A stretch of 45,000 bases of DNA from Candidatus Epulonipiscium viviparus (GTDB lineage: Bacteria; Bacillota; Clostridia; Lachnospirales; Cellulosilyticaceae): NCBI RefSeq assembly GCF_030708075.1, contig NZ_CP117982.1:1651513-1696512 (forward strand), given 5' to 3'. Position numbers and translations under genes: made by a program. This document shows positions 8,462-16,786 of the stretch, one piece after another. The first letter of the stretch is position 1. Each line of letters starts with the position of its first letter. The notes under the pieces were generated by a model. The model had not been told where the DNA came from. It did no database searches and saw only the letters and a program-made list of their open reading frames with translations.

Positions 8462-9009
8462 AAATTAGTCCTCCTTAATATCAGACCATCCCAAGAGCAT
8501 AAGATAGAGTGACCGTTAGCAAGTTGATAGTCATAAAAATTTAGATGCGCAGAGTCGAGAGATTCCATGATTGCCATGACGGTGCCACCATGGCAGACAA
8601 TTACGATGGTAGAAGAGAGTGGGAGAGCTGCCGTAATTTTAAGAAATGCTGCAACGCATCGAGACTTGAAGGCAGCTATGCTTTCGCCACCAGAAGTGTC
8701 GTCTATGCCTGCAATAAAGTTGCGATAGTTCTCATTATGCTTTAGTTCGTCATAGGTTTTGTTTTCGAATTTACCAAAATCTATTTCGCGGAGTGCGTCG
8801 ACTGTAATGTAAGGTGAATTGGGATATAGCAAAAGAGTAGTTTGTAGACAACGTTTTAAGGGGCTGGTAAAGATATGCGTTGGTGTTGCGGGCAAATTAG
8901 CGGTAATAGACTGAGAAGCTGGCTGAAATAAGTCTTGATCAGTGGAGCCGATATAACGTTTTTCGTAATTGCCGAGTGTTTTGAGGTGGCGTACAAAGTA
9001 GACATTCAT
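8458..9009 (-). CDS. cobC: Alpha-ribazole-5'-phosphate phosphatase, histidine phosphatase family
   Basis: This 183-residue phosphoglycerate-mutase-like phosphatase removes the phosphate from alpha-ribazole phosphate or cobalamin 5'-phosphate at the end of nucleotide-loop assembly. The catalytic histidine lies in FVRHLKT (H8), with R18 (KRYIG), R53, E76 (LREIDFG) and the second histidine H140 in VCHGG. The usual RHG triplet is RHL here, a mild deviation. I start at the ATG at 9009, which has AGGTG seven bases upstream; a GTG at 9018 would add three residues. It follows the short CobU-like gene by about 9 bp and overlaps cbiB. A general phosphatase role cannot be excluded, but the position is decisive. 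Confidence 0.85.
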   Translation of the reverse strand: MNVYFVRHLKTLGNYEKRYIGSTDQDLFQPASQSITANLPATPTHIFTSPLKRCLQTTLLLYPNSPYITVDALREIDFGKFENKTYDELKHNENYRNFIAGIDDTSGGESIAAFKSRCVAAFLKITAALPLSSTIVIVCHGGTVMAIMESLDSAHLNFYDYQLANGHSILCSWDGLILRRTNL

Positions 9010-9018
9010 AGAGGGCAC

Positions 9019-9336
9019 CTACTTAATCTGTATAGGAATTCCGGCTTCTAGTTTAAAAACCTGAGTTGCCGCGGCAGCGAGTTTGCAGGCAGCTCGACCG
9101 ACAGCCTCCCGCCATTGCCGTTCTTGCTTATCTAGCGGAATAATGCCGCAGCCAATTTCGGTGCATATAACGACGATATCGGGCGTTGCGAGTATATCAG
9201 CTATGTGGGCATCGATGTCTGCAGAAGTGTTGATCCATTCTCGAACAAGCGATTCAAAGTTGTCTATTATATTGAGATTGAAAGTTTTGGCAAATTCTGT
9301 TTTGCCTTGACAAATGCCCCCGGTAATAAAAATCAT
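9019..9336 (-). CDS. Short CobU-like P-loop protein
   Basis: This 105-residue protein starts at the ATG at 9336, preceded by AGGAGG inside the end of cobS; the two genes overlap by four bases (ATGA). The N-terminus MIFITGGICQGKTEFA is a CobU-type P-loop, and the C-terminus (TEIGCGIIPLDKQERQWREA, then GRAACKLAAAATQVFKLEAGIPIQIK) resembles the NEVG.GIVP and aGIP..LK end of CobU (adenosylcobinamide kinase / GTP:adenosylcobinamide-phosphate guanylyltransferase). The middle, including the guanylylated-histidine region, is missing: CobU is normally about 180 residues. A full-length CobU lies two genes upstream. I infer a partial paralogue that supplies one activity or a structural partner, not a pseudogene, because the start, coupling and both conserved ends are intact. 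Confidence 0.72.
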   Translation of the reverse strand: MIFITGGICQGKTEFAKTFNLNIIDNFESLVREWINTSADIDAHIADILATPDIVVICTEIGCGIIPLDKQERQWREAVGRAACKLAAAATQVFKLEAGIPIQIK

Positions 9337-10082
9337 AAAAAAGTTCCTCCTATGGCTATTGAAAGCGGTAATAAAAGTTCGAGAGAAGAAGTGATAAACC
9401 CGGCCAAATCGCCGGTCATTCCTCCAAACTGCTTGGTTGCATATGGAATAAAGATTGCTAAAAAGATTGTACAGACAAGAATCAACAGAAGACCAACATA
9501 TAAATTGAGAACGCAGATGATGGCAAACAAAATAGCGGTCCATAGCAATAAAGCAAGCACAACAAAAGTATCGGCGGCATTTGCGAAAGTTGCTCCAAGG
9601 CCGTCTGGTTTGGCTCGCTTTAGATATAATAACGGGAGTGCGCCAAGAGATCGACTGAGTGCAAAAATAAATGGCACAACTCCGATTAGCTGGTTGTTGG
9701 ATATAATTTGGCTGTATACTCCAAATAACATAAGTAAGTAAGTGGCTGCAGAAATAATCCCAAAGGCTCCAACGTGAGGGTCTTTGAGAATTGTCAATTT
9801 CTTTGCGGGATCACCATATGAGAATGTAGCGTCGCAGGTGTCGATTAGGCCATCAAAATGAATCCCACCAGAAATAATGATGGGTATGAGTAGCAAAACA
9901 ATTGCGGTAAAGTTTGCGTTAAATCCTGAAAGTAAGTAGTACATGGCATACCAGATTGCTCCGATCAACAGGCCGATTAACGGATAAAAGTAAAAACAAT
10001 TTTTGAGGGCCTTGTCGGTCCAAGCAACTTGTGGGGTCGGTATGATCGAGTACATAGAAAAGCAAATTATAAAACTGACCAT
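9333..10082 (-). CDS. cobS: Adenosylcobinamide-GDP ribazoletransferase (cobalamin synthase)
   Basis: This 249-residue polytopic membrane protein joins adenosylcobinamide-GDP to alpha-ribazole(-phosphate). Family signatures are visible: the N-terminal MYSIIPTPQVAW, GGIHFDGLIDTCDATFSYGD with the acidic residues that bind Mg2+, and ILKDPHVGAFG. About six or seven hydrophobic helices follow. ATG start with TAGGAGTGATC upstream. The stop overlaps the start of the short CobU-like gene. It acts at the membrane together with cbiB. Confidence 0.95.
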   Translation of the reverse strand: MVSFIICFSMYSIIPTPQVAWTDKALKNCFYFYPLIGLLIGAIWYAMYYLLSGFNANFTAIVLLLIPIIISGGIHFDGLIDTCDATFSYGDPAKKLTILKDPHVGAFGIISAATYLLMLFGVYSQIISNNQLIGVVPFIFALSRSLGALPLLYLKRAKPDGLGATFANAADTFVVLALLLWTAILFAIICVLNLYVGLLLILVCTIFLAIFIPYATKQFGGMTGDLAGFITSSLELLLPLSIAIGGTFL

Positions 10083-10143
10083 TGCAGATCACTCCTAGGT
10101 AGGTATATTTTATATTAATTTGCAAGATTTGGATAGTGGTATT

Positions 10144-10674
10144 TTAGGGAAGCAGAGGTGAATTGTGGCAAAAAGAGCCTTTTAGTGCAACCGGAATGCC
10201 ATAGACCACTTCGATGACAGAATCAGCCTTGGCGGCGAAGTATTGATTTAGCGAAGCCAGCTCATGAGTATATTCTATGGTGAGAGGCTCATAGGTGTAG
10301 CCATCAGAAAAAACCTTGTTGCTAACCAATATAAAATTTTGGCACTGAGAAGCCATGGAGTTGATGCCGCGCTTGATGTTATCTTCAAAGTTGTCGTAGC
10401 TAAAAAATTCGTTGGCAACAAGATTGGAAAGGCACTCGACTAAGATGGTGTGATACGATCTGTCGGCAAACTCTTCTAATTGAACATATTTTTCTAGGGT
10501 ATCAAAACCTTTTGTAGACCTGAGGTGATGATGCCGAGCGATGCGTTCGATGGCTTCTGATCCAAAAGGTTGCATTGTGGCGACGTATAGCTTTTTCTCT
10601 GTAGTGTGAACGCATAGACTTTCGGCATATTCGGACTTACCGCTAGCTGCGCCTCCCAAAATTAATGTGAACAT
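10144..10674 (-). CDS. cobU: Adenosylcobinamide kinase / adenosylcobinamide-phosphate guanylyltransferase
   Basis: This 176-residue protein is of the normal CobU length. The P-loop is GGAASGKSEYAESL at the N-terminus, followed by VATMQPFG, the RIARHHHLRS segment carrying the candidate guanylylated histidine, and VECLSNLVANEF. The enzyme phosphorylates adenosylcobinamide and then transfers GMP to it. The usual C-terminal NEVG.GIVP motif is changed here to SNKVFSDGYTYEP, whereas the short paralogue (9019-9336) keeps a TEIGCGIIP version. ATG start with GAAAGG upstream. It lies between cobT and cobS in the nucleotide-loop block. Confidence 0.86.
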   Translation of the reverse strand: MFTLILGGAASGKSEYAESLCVHTTEKKLYVATMQPFGSEAIERIARHHHLRSTKGFDTLEKYVQLEEFADRSYHTILVECLSNLVANEFFSYDNFEDNIKRGINSMASQCQNFILVSNKVFSDGYTYEPLTIEYTHELASLNQYFAAKADSVIEVVYGIPVALKGSFCHNSPLLP

Positions 10675-10698
10675 AGATTTTTCCTTTCAGAGTAAATT

Positions 10699-11721
10699 TT
10701 ATGATAGGGGCACATATTTTTTGACGTTGATTTGATCAAAGTTGCTCATCTCGCGGTAAATTTTTAGTGCCATATCAAATAATGGAAATGCCATAGTGGC
10801 ACCGGTGCCTTCTCCGAGATGCATATCCAAAAACAAAAACGGCTCGAGCCCGATCGCGTCTAGTACCATTTTGGTGGCTGGTTCGGATGAAACATGTGTA
10901 GCGAACATAAAATCTTTGGCCGCAGGATTAATTCGTGTTGCTAACAATGCGGCAGTCGCAGAAATAAATCCGTCGATTAGGATAGGGATTCTGTGTATCG
11001 CGCCACCGAGATATACTCCTACTAGCCCAGCGATGTCGAGACCGCCAACAGCAGAAAGAACGTCAAAAGGATCTGCAGGGTTGGGTTGATGCAATGCGAT
11101 TGCCTTATTTATTACATCGATTTTATGTAAAAGACCTTTGGTGCTAAGCCCCGCCCCTTTGCCGGTTACAGCGATTGCGTCTGTGCCAAATAATGCTGCA
11201 ACAATGGCGCTACTGGTTGTGGTATTGCCGATGCCCATCTCCCCAGTTGCAATGAGATTGTATTGTTGCCATTTTAATTTTGCCACTCCGCCGATGCCTA
11301 CAGATATAGCGGTATTTACTTCGTCGAGAGTCATGGCTCGCTCGACAGAAAAATCGCGAGTTCCATACGCTACTTTTTTGTTAAAAATTTTGGGATTGTC
11401 ACTATCGGTGGTCATACCTATGTCGGTTACAAAGAGATCTGCCTTTGCTTGTTTACAAAGTATGGCGATCGAAGCTTTGCCATCGGTCATATTCTCGGCA
11501 ACAATTTTGGTGACATGTTGGCCGGTTTGCGTAACATCTTGAGCCACGATTCCGTTATCGGCGCATAAAACGATTACAGCTTTTTTATCGAAAGTAAAGT
11601 CTGCGGTTCCAAAAATCCCGGCACATTTTATAAGTATATCTTCTAATTTTCCTAATCCTCCAAGAGGCATAGCGATATTATCGATGCGTGATTTGGCTAG
11701 AGCCATTGCCATTTTGTTCAT
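10699..11721 (-). CDS. cobT: Nicotinate-nucleotide:dimethylbenzimidazole phosphoribosyltransferase
   Basis: This 340-residue protein activates the lower ligand base by making alpha-ribazole 5'-phosphate from nicotinate mononucleotide. Family motifs seen are VLCADNGIVAQDVTQTGQ, MGIGNTTTSSA, VSAVGGLDIAGL (as LSAVGGLDIAG) and, near the C-terminus, LFLDMHLGEGTGA containing the catalytic glutamate. ATG at 11721 with AAAGGAGG upstream. It begins the nucleotide-loop half of the cluster, 135 bp after the CbiJET gene. No bluB or bza gene for dimethylbenzimidazole synthesis is in the window, so which base is attached is unknown. Confidence 0.95.
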   Translation of the reverse strand: MNKMAMALAKSRIDNIAMPLGGLGKLEDILIKCAGIFGTADFTFDKKAVIVLCADNGIVAQDVTQTGQHVTKIVAENMTDGKASIAILCKQAKADLFVTDIGMTTDSDNPKIFNKKVAYGTRDFSVERAMTLDEVNTAISVGIGGVAKLKWQQYNLIATGEMGIGNTTTSSAIVAALFGTDAIAVTGKGAGLSTKGLLHKIDVINKAIALHQPNPADPFDVLSAVGGLDIAGLVGVYLGGAIHRIPILIDGFISATAALLATRINPAAKDFMFATHVSSEPATKMVLDAIGLEPFLFLDMHLGEGTGATMAFPLFDMALKIYREMSNFDQINVKKYVPLS

Positions 11722-11752
11722 AGAAATCCTCCTTTATAACAGCAACAGAAGA

Positions 11753-11793
11753 AGCAGTAACGACAGATAGATATACTATCTGTAACTACTGCT
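11753..11793 (-). promoter_or_regulatory. Imperfect hairpin between cbiJET and cobT
   Basis: AGCAGTA (11753-11759) pairs with TACTGCT (11787-11793) and ACAGATAG (11763-11770) with CTATCTGT (11776-11783), giving a 15-bp stem with one 3x3 internal loop and a 5-base loop. On the minus (coding) strand no T-run follows, so it is not a standard terminator. It could stabilise or be a processing site in the long B12 message. Confidence 0.5.
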
Positions 11794-11856
11794 GCTTAAT
11801 TACATTTTCCATACATTACTACGTTTGTTACATTACTGAACTACATTTTTCATTCG

Positions 11857-13815
11857 TTATTCGTCATTTTTTGGACTATAGTTGCCAAAAGTAATGATAT
11901 AGATGGGGTTAGCTGCCATCATTAGATTATAATTACCGACTTCTTTTGTGCGTGCGACAGACATGTGAACTACTTCTCTATAACTAAAAGATTTGGTAAG
12001 CTCAATTGCTTGTGTTAATGTTTCTAAAGAGACTACATTAAGAACAAATCGTGTCGAGGCATTTTTGGCCAGAATCGCATCTACAATAGACTTTAGATTG
12101 CCAGAGCTTCCACCGATAAAGGCGTGTGTTGGCGCATCTAAGGGCTCTAAAACTGCTGGAGCAACTCCCTCAATGATTTCTAAGTTATCCACATGAAACT
12201 TAAATTTGTTTTCTCTAACAGCTGCGATGGCCTTGATATTTTTTTCAATAGTAAATACTTTGCCATTAGGAACGTTGAGTGCGATTTCCACACTAACAGA
12301 ACCCGTTCCACCTCCGATATCCATAACAATAGAATCGGGAGACAGTTGGAGTTTAGAGAGCGAGACAGCCCTCACTTCGGCTTTTGTCATCGGTACGTTA
12401 TCCACTCGTACAAATGAGTGATCACATATACCAAAGCGAGTGGTCAGGCAAGCATCATCGTTTACAATTAGTGCGCTTGTTAGTGAATCGAACTTTTTTT
12501 GTATCAATTCCAAAGCCGTACCGCTAGTGATAACTTCCTTATTATACGACAAATATTCGCCAATGTAAAGTCTAATTTTGCCAAATCCAAATTTTATTAG
12601 CGTTTCGCATAAGTAATGTACGTTGCGATCGCCCCCCAAGAGTGTAAATACTTTTTTATGATCGCGAACAGCAGAAACAATATTGCAGTTGCCAGCGTGT
12701 AGGCTGACTAGTTTTACATCTTGCCAGGGAATTTGTAGCTTGGAGCAGAGGTAAACCGGTGAGCTGATTCCGCAAATAGGAACAACGGTTACTTCGGTAA
12801 GGTGGCTAAATAATTTTGTAGCGCCGCTATAAAATCCGATATCTCCAGAAAATAGAACAGCAATGTTTTGGAGATGCGCATGATTAGAAATTATGTCGGA
12901 AATCTTTTCGGCATATATTTCAGCAATCATTTTTGTATTGAGAGACTCAAAATTTTTAATTAGACGTGGCGCACCGATGATTAGCTCCGCAGCCGCAATG
13001 TGCTCCGAGGCTTCTGCAGTGAGAAGATTGGGATTGCCTAAGCCGCAAGAAATAATGGACACGCGGGTTTTTGTTGTAGTGCCGAATCGTTTGGAGAGCA
13101 TTTTTGTTGCAGCTATAAGAGATACCCCCGCTTGTTGCGCAGGCTTGCGAATTACAACGAGGTCTAGGCCCAAGTCGGCTGCGATAGCCACTTTTTCAGC
13201 AAATCCACCAACGGCGCCGCCATCCTTCGTAAGCAATATTTTGATATCTAGAGCTTCGATCATCGCCTTATTGAGTTCGTAAGAGAAAGGCCCCTGCATG
13301 GCAATGATGTGAGACGGAGGTAAATTTATATTTTGGCAAGCATCGAGCGAAGATGAAATAGGCAATACACGAACAAAAAGTCTGTCTAAAAATCCGCAGC
13401 CCGCAAATGAAGAAAGTTCTTTGGATCCAATAGTGGAAAGAATATTGCCAGAAGTGGATCGCAAATAATCAACGGCGCAAGTCATGTCGGGAATAGAAGT
13501 GTAAGAATCGATACTGTCCCGATTTACTCGCAGATATTCTGTATTGGTCGCCGAGCAAGCAGTTATGATATTTTCTGTAACAGCAGTGGCGTAGGGATGC
13601 GTACAGTCAACTACAATTTCGAAATTTTGCGTTAAGAACAGCGTCGCCATTGCCATGGAGTCTAGGCGTTCGGCAATTACTGTGTTTGCGGTAACGAGGC
13701 TTTCGCCATATTCTGTGGCAACGCAAGCTGTAACGTCGACGCCGAGATTGGTGAGGGTTTCAGCTAAGATGCGACCCTCGGTGGTTCCAGCAAATATACA
13801 GATTTTGTTTTTCAA
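11857..13815 (-). CDS. cbiJET: Trifunctional CbiJ-CbiE-CbiT: precorrin-6A reductase fused to the C5,15-methyltransferase/decarboxylase
   Basis: About 652 residues with three domains in order. CbiJ/CobK is at about 1-246 (ICIFAGTTEGRILAE, VVDCTHPYA, MQGPFSYELN, TKDGGAVGGFAEKV); it reduces cobalt-precorrin-6A. CbiE is at about 252-455 (IISCGLGNPNLLTAEA, LFSGDIGFYSGA), a tetrapyrrole methylase. CbiT is at about 460-652 (NVPMTKAEVRAVSLSKL, MDIGGGTGSVSVE), a class I SAM methyltransferase that also decarboxylates. The TTG at 13815 is the likeliest start, with AAGGTG at good spacing before LKNKICIFAG; a GTG at 13827 adds four residues but is too close to its Shine-Dalgarno. Fusion of CbiE with CbiT is common and the triple fusion occurs in Clostridia. 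The gene lies 18 bp after cbiG. Confidence 0.93.
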   Translation of the reverse strand: MKNKICIFAGTTEGRILAETLTNLGVDVTACVATEYGESLVTANTVIAERLDSMAMATLFLTQNFEIVVDCTHPYATAVTENIITACSATNTEYLRVNRDSIDSYTSIPDMTCAVDYLRSTSGNILSTIGSKELSSFAGCGFLDRLFVRVLPISSSLDACQNINLPPSHIIAMQGPFSYELNKAMIEALDIKILLTKDGGAVGGFAEKVAIAADLGLDLVVIRKPAQQAGVSLIAATKMLSKRFGTTTKTRVSIISCGLGNPNLLTAEASEHIAAAELIIGAPRLIKNFESLNTKMIAEIYAEKISDIISNHAHLQNIAVLFSGDIGFYSGATKLFSHLTEVTVVPICGISSPVYLCSKLQIPWQDVKLVSLHAGNCNIVSAVRDHKKVFTLLGGDRNVHYLCETLIKFGFGKIRLYIGEYLSYNKEVITSGTALELIQKKFDSLTSALIVNDDACLTTRFGICDHSFVRVDNVPMTKAEVRAVSLSKLQLSPDSIVMDIGGGTGSVSVEIALNVPNGKVFTIEKNIKAIAAVRENKFKFHVDNLEIIEGVAPAVLEPLDAPTHAFIGGSSGNLKSIVDAILAKNASTRFVLNVVSLETLTQAIELTKSFSYREVVHMSVARTKEVGNYNLMMAANPIYIITFGNYSPKNDE

Positions 13816-13833
13816 TATAACCAACACCTTTTC

Positions 13834-14880
13834 CTATTCATGAGATATTGTATCGGGAAAATTAAACTGGACAACTTTTTTTGCGGCAGCGACCGCAATA
13901 GTAACTCCGTGCTTGCAAAATTTTTTGAGAATTAATGGGCCATCACTTCCTCTAACAGCTGCGCGTTCACATACGTTATCAACGCCGGTGACTGATTGTA
14001 CAAAATTAGAAGAAGTAAATTCACCTGGGGTATTGGCCAATTCTTCTGCAGTAAAAAATGTGATAGGAAAAGTACGGTGTGCACAAAACTGCACTAATCC
14101 GGATTCTTGTTCTTTTAGATCGATGGAGCAAACCGAGTGTACCGCCTGGCTGTAGAGATGGTGCGTGGCAAAAGCTTCGTCAAATGCGTCAGAAATTTCG
14201 GCAGCAGAAACGCCCTTGCGACACCCAATTCCAACAACAAGATTTTGAGGAATTAAATTTAAGGTAACAGCATAGGGCTTGAAAGATCTGTAACTTACCA
14301 AAATTCCGATATCACCGATATCTGCGGAAATCAGGCTTAGGGGCAATGGATCAGCGAGAGTAATATTTTGAGCAAAGCTGATAGGTATGTTGTTGGTTAA
14401 AATCGCGGCAGAAACCTCGCGAGCAATAAGCATCGAGGAAATGTTTAAATTATTTTTGGTGGCAAACACATCTACAGCAAATTTGTTGTTTACATCAGTG
14501 GCCGTAGTAATTACAGGAACTGCATCCAATGCGGTAGCAATTGATCTGCAATGGTCGTTGGCGCCGCCGATGTGCCCCGACAAAATGGGAATTACAAACG
14601 TCGCCGCATCGTCTATTACAAGACAGGCTGGGTCGGTGGCTTTATTTTGTATACAAGGAGCAATAGATCGAACAGCTATTCCCGCGGCACCGATGAATAT
14701 AAGTAAATCGGAAGAATGAAAGATTTCGCGTACCTTTGCGGAGATTCGCGTAGTGGCAGTGAGTCCATATGTAGAGGCAAAGGCTTTGGTTGTGTAGCAA
14801 GTAGCAGTTTCAAATAGGTTAGCTATTGTTAGGGCGAGTCGACACCCTTGGTCGGAATATGAAAATATATTTACGTGCAT
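13834..14880 (-). CDS. cbiG: Cobalt-precorrin-5A hydrolase
   Basis: This 348-residue protein opens the delta-lactone of cobalt-precorrin-5A with release of acetaldehyde. The N-terminal half has FIGAAGIAVRSIAPCIQNKATDPACL as overlapping blocks and ILSGHIGGAND; the C-terminal half has VVGIGCRKGVSAAEI and ends with a conserved AAVRGSDGPLILKK-type segment, covering the N-terminal, central and C-terminal CbiG domains. ATG at 14880 directly after AGGAGGTTACC. A 122-bp gap separates it from cbiD, the largest gap within the ring-synthesis block, and a possible internal promoter sits there. Confidence 0.93.
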   Translation of the reverse strand: MHVNIFSYSDQGCRLALTIANLFETATCYTTKAFASTYGLTATTRISAKVREIFHSSDLLIFIGAAGIAVRSIAPCIQNKATDPACLVIDDAATFVIPILSGHIGGANDHCRSIATALDAVPVITTATDVNNKFAVDVFATKNNLNISSMLIAREVSAAILTNNIPISFAQNITLADPLPLSLISADIGDIGILVSYRSFKPYAVTLNLIPQNLVVGIGCRKGVSAAEISDAFDEAFATHHLYSQAVHSVCSIDLKEQESGLVQFCAHRTFPITFFTAEELANTPGEFTSSNFVQSVTGVDNVCERAAVRGSDGPLILKKFCKHGVTIAVAAAKKVVQFNFPDTISHE

Positions 14881-14909
14881 GGTAACCTCCTGTATTAGAT
14901 AATAAAGAA

Positions 14910-14937
14910 TTAATATACACTAAATATATTATGTCAA
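14910..14937 (-). promoter_or_regulatory. Possible internal promoter before cbiG
   Basis: On the minus strand TTGACA (14932-14937) is followed after 16 bases by TATTAA (14910-14915), about 30 bp before cbiG. The surrounding 14881-15002 is AT-rich and non-coding. If active it would transcribe cbiG to cobD independently of the riboswitch. Confidence 0.4.
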
Positions 14938-15002
14938 TTTTGCTGCAAAATATGTCGATTCCGTTGGTTATGTTGTGAAAAATTATTGACAAAAAATGTT
15001 AA

Positions 15003-16130
15003 TTAGCAAAAAGATAGCAATTGTGTTGCAGCAGATGTGGTACCGACGACGCCAAATTTATCGGTGAACATAATAGCTTCTATCATAATAGGAGTTGTAA
15101 TAGAGTTGGATATTGAATTAACGCGATGATCCAGATGAAATTTGATTCGTGCCATCACGTTTTCCAAAACTTCAGCGGCGACGCCAGCCTGTGTAATAAT
15201 AGAAATCATCTGATCGGCAGTGGCGGCATCCAAAAGCGCATTGATAACGGCGGTATCTGCTCCAGCGAGTGCAGCGAATGTGGCAATGACCTCTGCTCGG
15301 CAGTCACCAAATTTGGAATGCGTATTAAACATCCCGCAAGCTAGTTTTAGAAATTTGCCCGCATGGCCGATAAGCAAGATTCCTGCAAAACCTTTGTTGC
15401 TAGCATAGTCGATGGCTAAACCGATGTAATTACTACATTTTATAGCGGTGAAGGTTGCTGTTGCCTTAATAAAATCTTGGCCATAGTTGCCAGGAGTGAG
15501 GACCAGATATCGGGTGCCGGCGGCGTAGGCTACATTGATCTCTGCGTAAATTGTATCGATTATAGCATCTTCGCTCATTGGCTCGACAATGCCAGTGGTT
15601 CCTAAAATGGAAAGCCCGCCCACGATGCCCAGGCGGCTGTTATAAGTTTTGGTTGCTAACGCTTCGCCATCGGGAGCAGAAATTATAACGGAGAATCCTT
15701 CGGCATAGCCAAACTGTTTTGCAACAGAGCGAGCGGCCGCGGTAATGGTTGCGCGGGGGGTGCTATTGATTGCGGCATTGCCAACAGGTTGATCTAACCC
15801 AGCTTTTGTGACTCGGCCGATTCCGACGCCCCCATCGATTGTAACGACAGCTTCAGAGATCTTCGAAACCGTCGCATAAATATATGTTCCGTTTGTGATG
15901 TCGGGATCGTCACCGCTATCTTTTTGGATTGCGCATGAGGCAGATGTTGGGGTGATTGTAATATCGTGAACAGGGAGAATTAGCTGCGTACCAGAAGGAG
16001 TTTCGACGGTGACAGTTGCGATAGGCGTAGCGGTGAGTAGCATTATAGCGGAGGCCTTTGTAGCGGCGGTGGCGCAGGTGCCGGTGGTGTATCCGCATCG
16101 AAGAGATTTTCCAGTTTTTGTTATATGCAT
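15003..16130 (-). CDS. cbiD: Cobalt-precorrin-5B (C1)-methyltransferase
   Basis: This 375-residue CbiD has the N-terminal LRCGYTTGTCATAATKA signature, GGVGIGRVTKAGL (YTIDGG-type turn), GGLSILGTTGIVEPMSE and LIGHAGKFLKLA, all family blocks. It transfers a methyl group from SAM to C1 of cobalt-precorrin-5B, using the product of CbiG. ATG start, eight bases after the stop of cbiC and tightly packed with it. Confidence 0.95.
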   Translation of the reverse strand: MHITKTGKSLRCGYTTGTCATAATKASAIMLLTATPIATVTVETPSGTQLILPVHDITITPTSASCAIQKDSGDDPDITNGTYIYATVSKISEAVVTIDGGVGIGRVTKAGLDQPVGNAAINSTPRATITAAARSVAKQFGYAEGFSVIISAPDGEALATKTYNSRLGIVGGLSILGTTGIVEPMSEDAIIDTIYAEINVAYAAGTRYLVLTPGNYGQDFIKATATFTAIKCSNYIGLAIDYASNKGFAGILLIGHAGKFLKLACGMFNTHSKFGDCRAEVIATFAALAGADTAVINALLDAATADQMISIITQAGVAAEVLENVMARIKFHLDHRVNSISNSITTPIMIEAIMFTDKFGVVGTTSAATQLLSFC

Positions 16131-16137
16131 GATGTAG

Positions 16138-16749
16138 TTACCTCACAATCTGATAGAGTAGCGAATTTATAATAGCTGCAGCTACATTGCTACCACCCTT
16201 GCGACCCTTGGCAACGATGTAGGGAACGCCAGATTGCATTATGAGGTTTTTGGATTCAACGACATTTACGAAGCCAACGGGAACGCCGATGATCAGTGCG
16301 GGTGTAATTTTGTTGGCAGCGATGAGTTCGTTTAACTTGATTAGAGCAGTGGGCGCGTTTCCGACAGCGTATATAAGAGGCTTTTTGATGAGGCTGGCCT
16401 TTTCAACTGCAACAGCGGAGCGGGTGAGATTTCTCTCGGTCGCGGTTTGCGCAACGTCGGGGTCGGCAACAAAGCAGAAAACTTCTCCGCCAAGCTTGGC
16501 TAAGAGGGGCTTGTTGATTCCGGCCATAACCATTGTCGTATCGGTCACGATGGTTGCCCCTTGCTTTAGTGTGTCGATAGCAATTTTGCAGGCATCGTCG
16601 TGGAAGCATAAGTTTGTGGCATAGTCGAAGTCAGCGGTGGTGTGGATAACTCGTTTAACGACGGCCAAATTTTGGGGCAAAATATTTGTGTCGCCTAGTT
16701 CGGCGGTGATGATTTCAAGACTTTTGTTTTCGATATCCATAGGTTTCAT
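16138..16749 (-). CDS. cbiC: Cobalt-precorrin-8X methylmutase
   Basis: This 203-residue protein moves the methyl group from C11 to C12 to form cobyrinic acid. Visible family features are the RVIHTTADFDYA motif containing the catalytic histidine, MVMAGINK, and VGNAPTALIKL followed by IIGVPVGFVNVVESK. ATG with GAAAGG upstream. It lies between cbiA (37 bp) and cbiD (7 bp). Confidence 0.95.
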   Translation of the reverse strand: MKPMDIENKSLEIITAELGDTNILPQNLAVVKRVIHTTADFDYATNLCFHDDACKIAIDTLKQGATIVTDTTMVMAGINKPLLAKLGGEVFCFVADPDVAQTATERNLTRSAVAVEKASLIKKPLIYAVGNAPTALIKLNELIAANKITPALIIGVPVGFVNVVESKNLIMQSGVPYIVAKGRKGGSNVAAAIINSLLYQIVR

Positions 16750-16786
16750 ATTGTTACAACCTTTCTATATTAATAGTAGCGATTGA

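Noticed and set aside
9337-9543. N-terminal extension of the short CobU-like protein
   Set aside because: It lies in cobS in another frame; the P-loop start at 9336 has its own AGGAGG.
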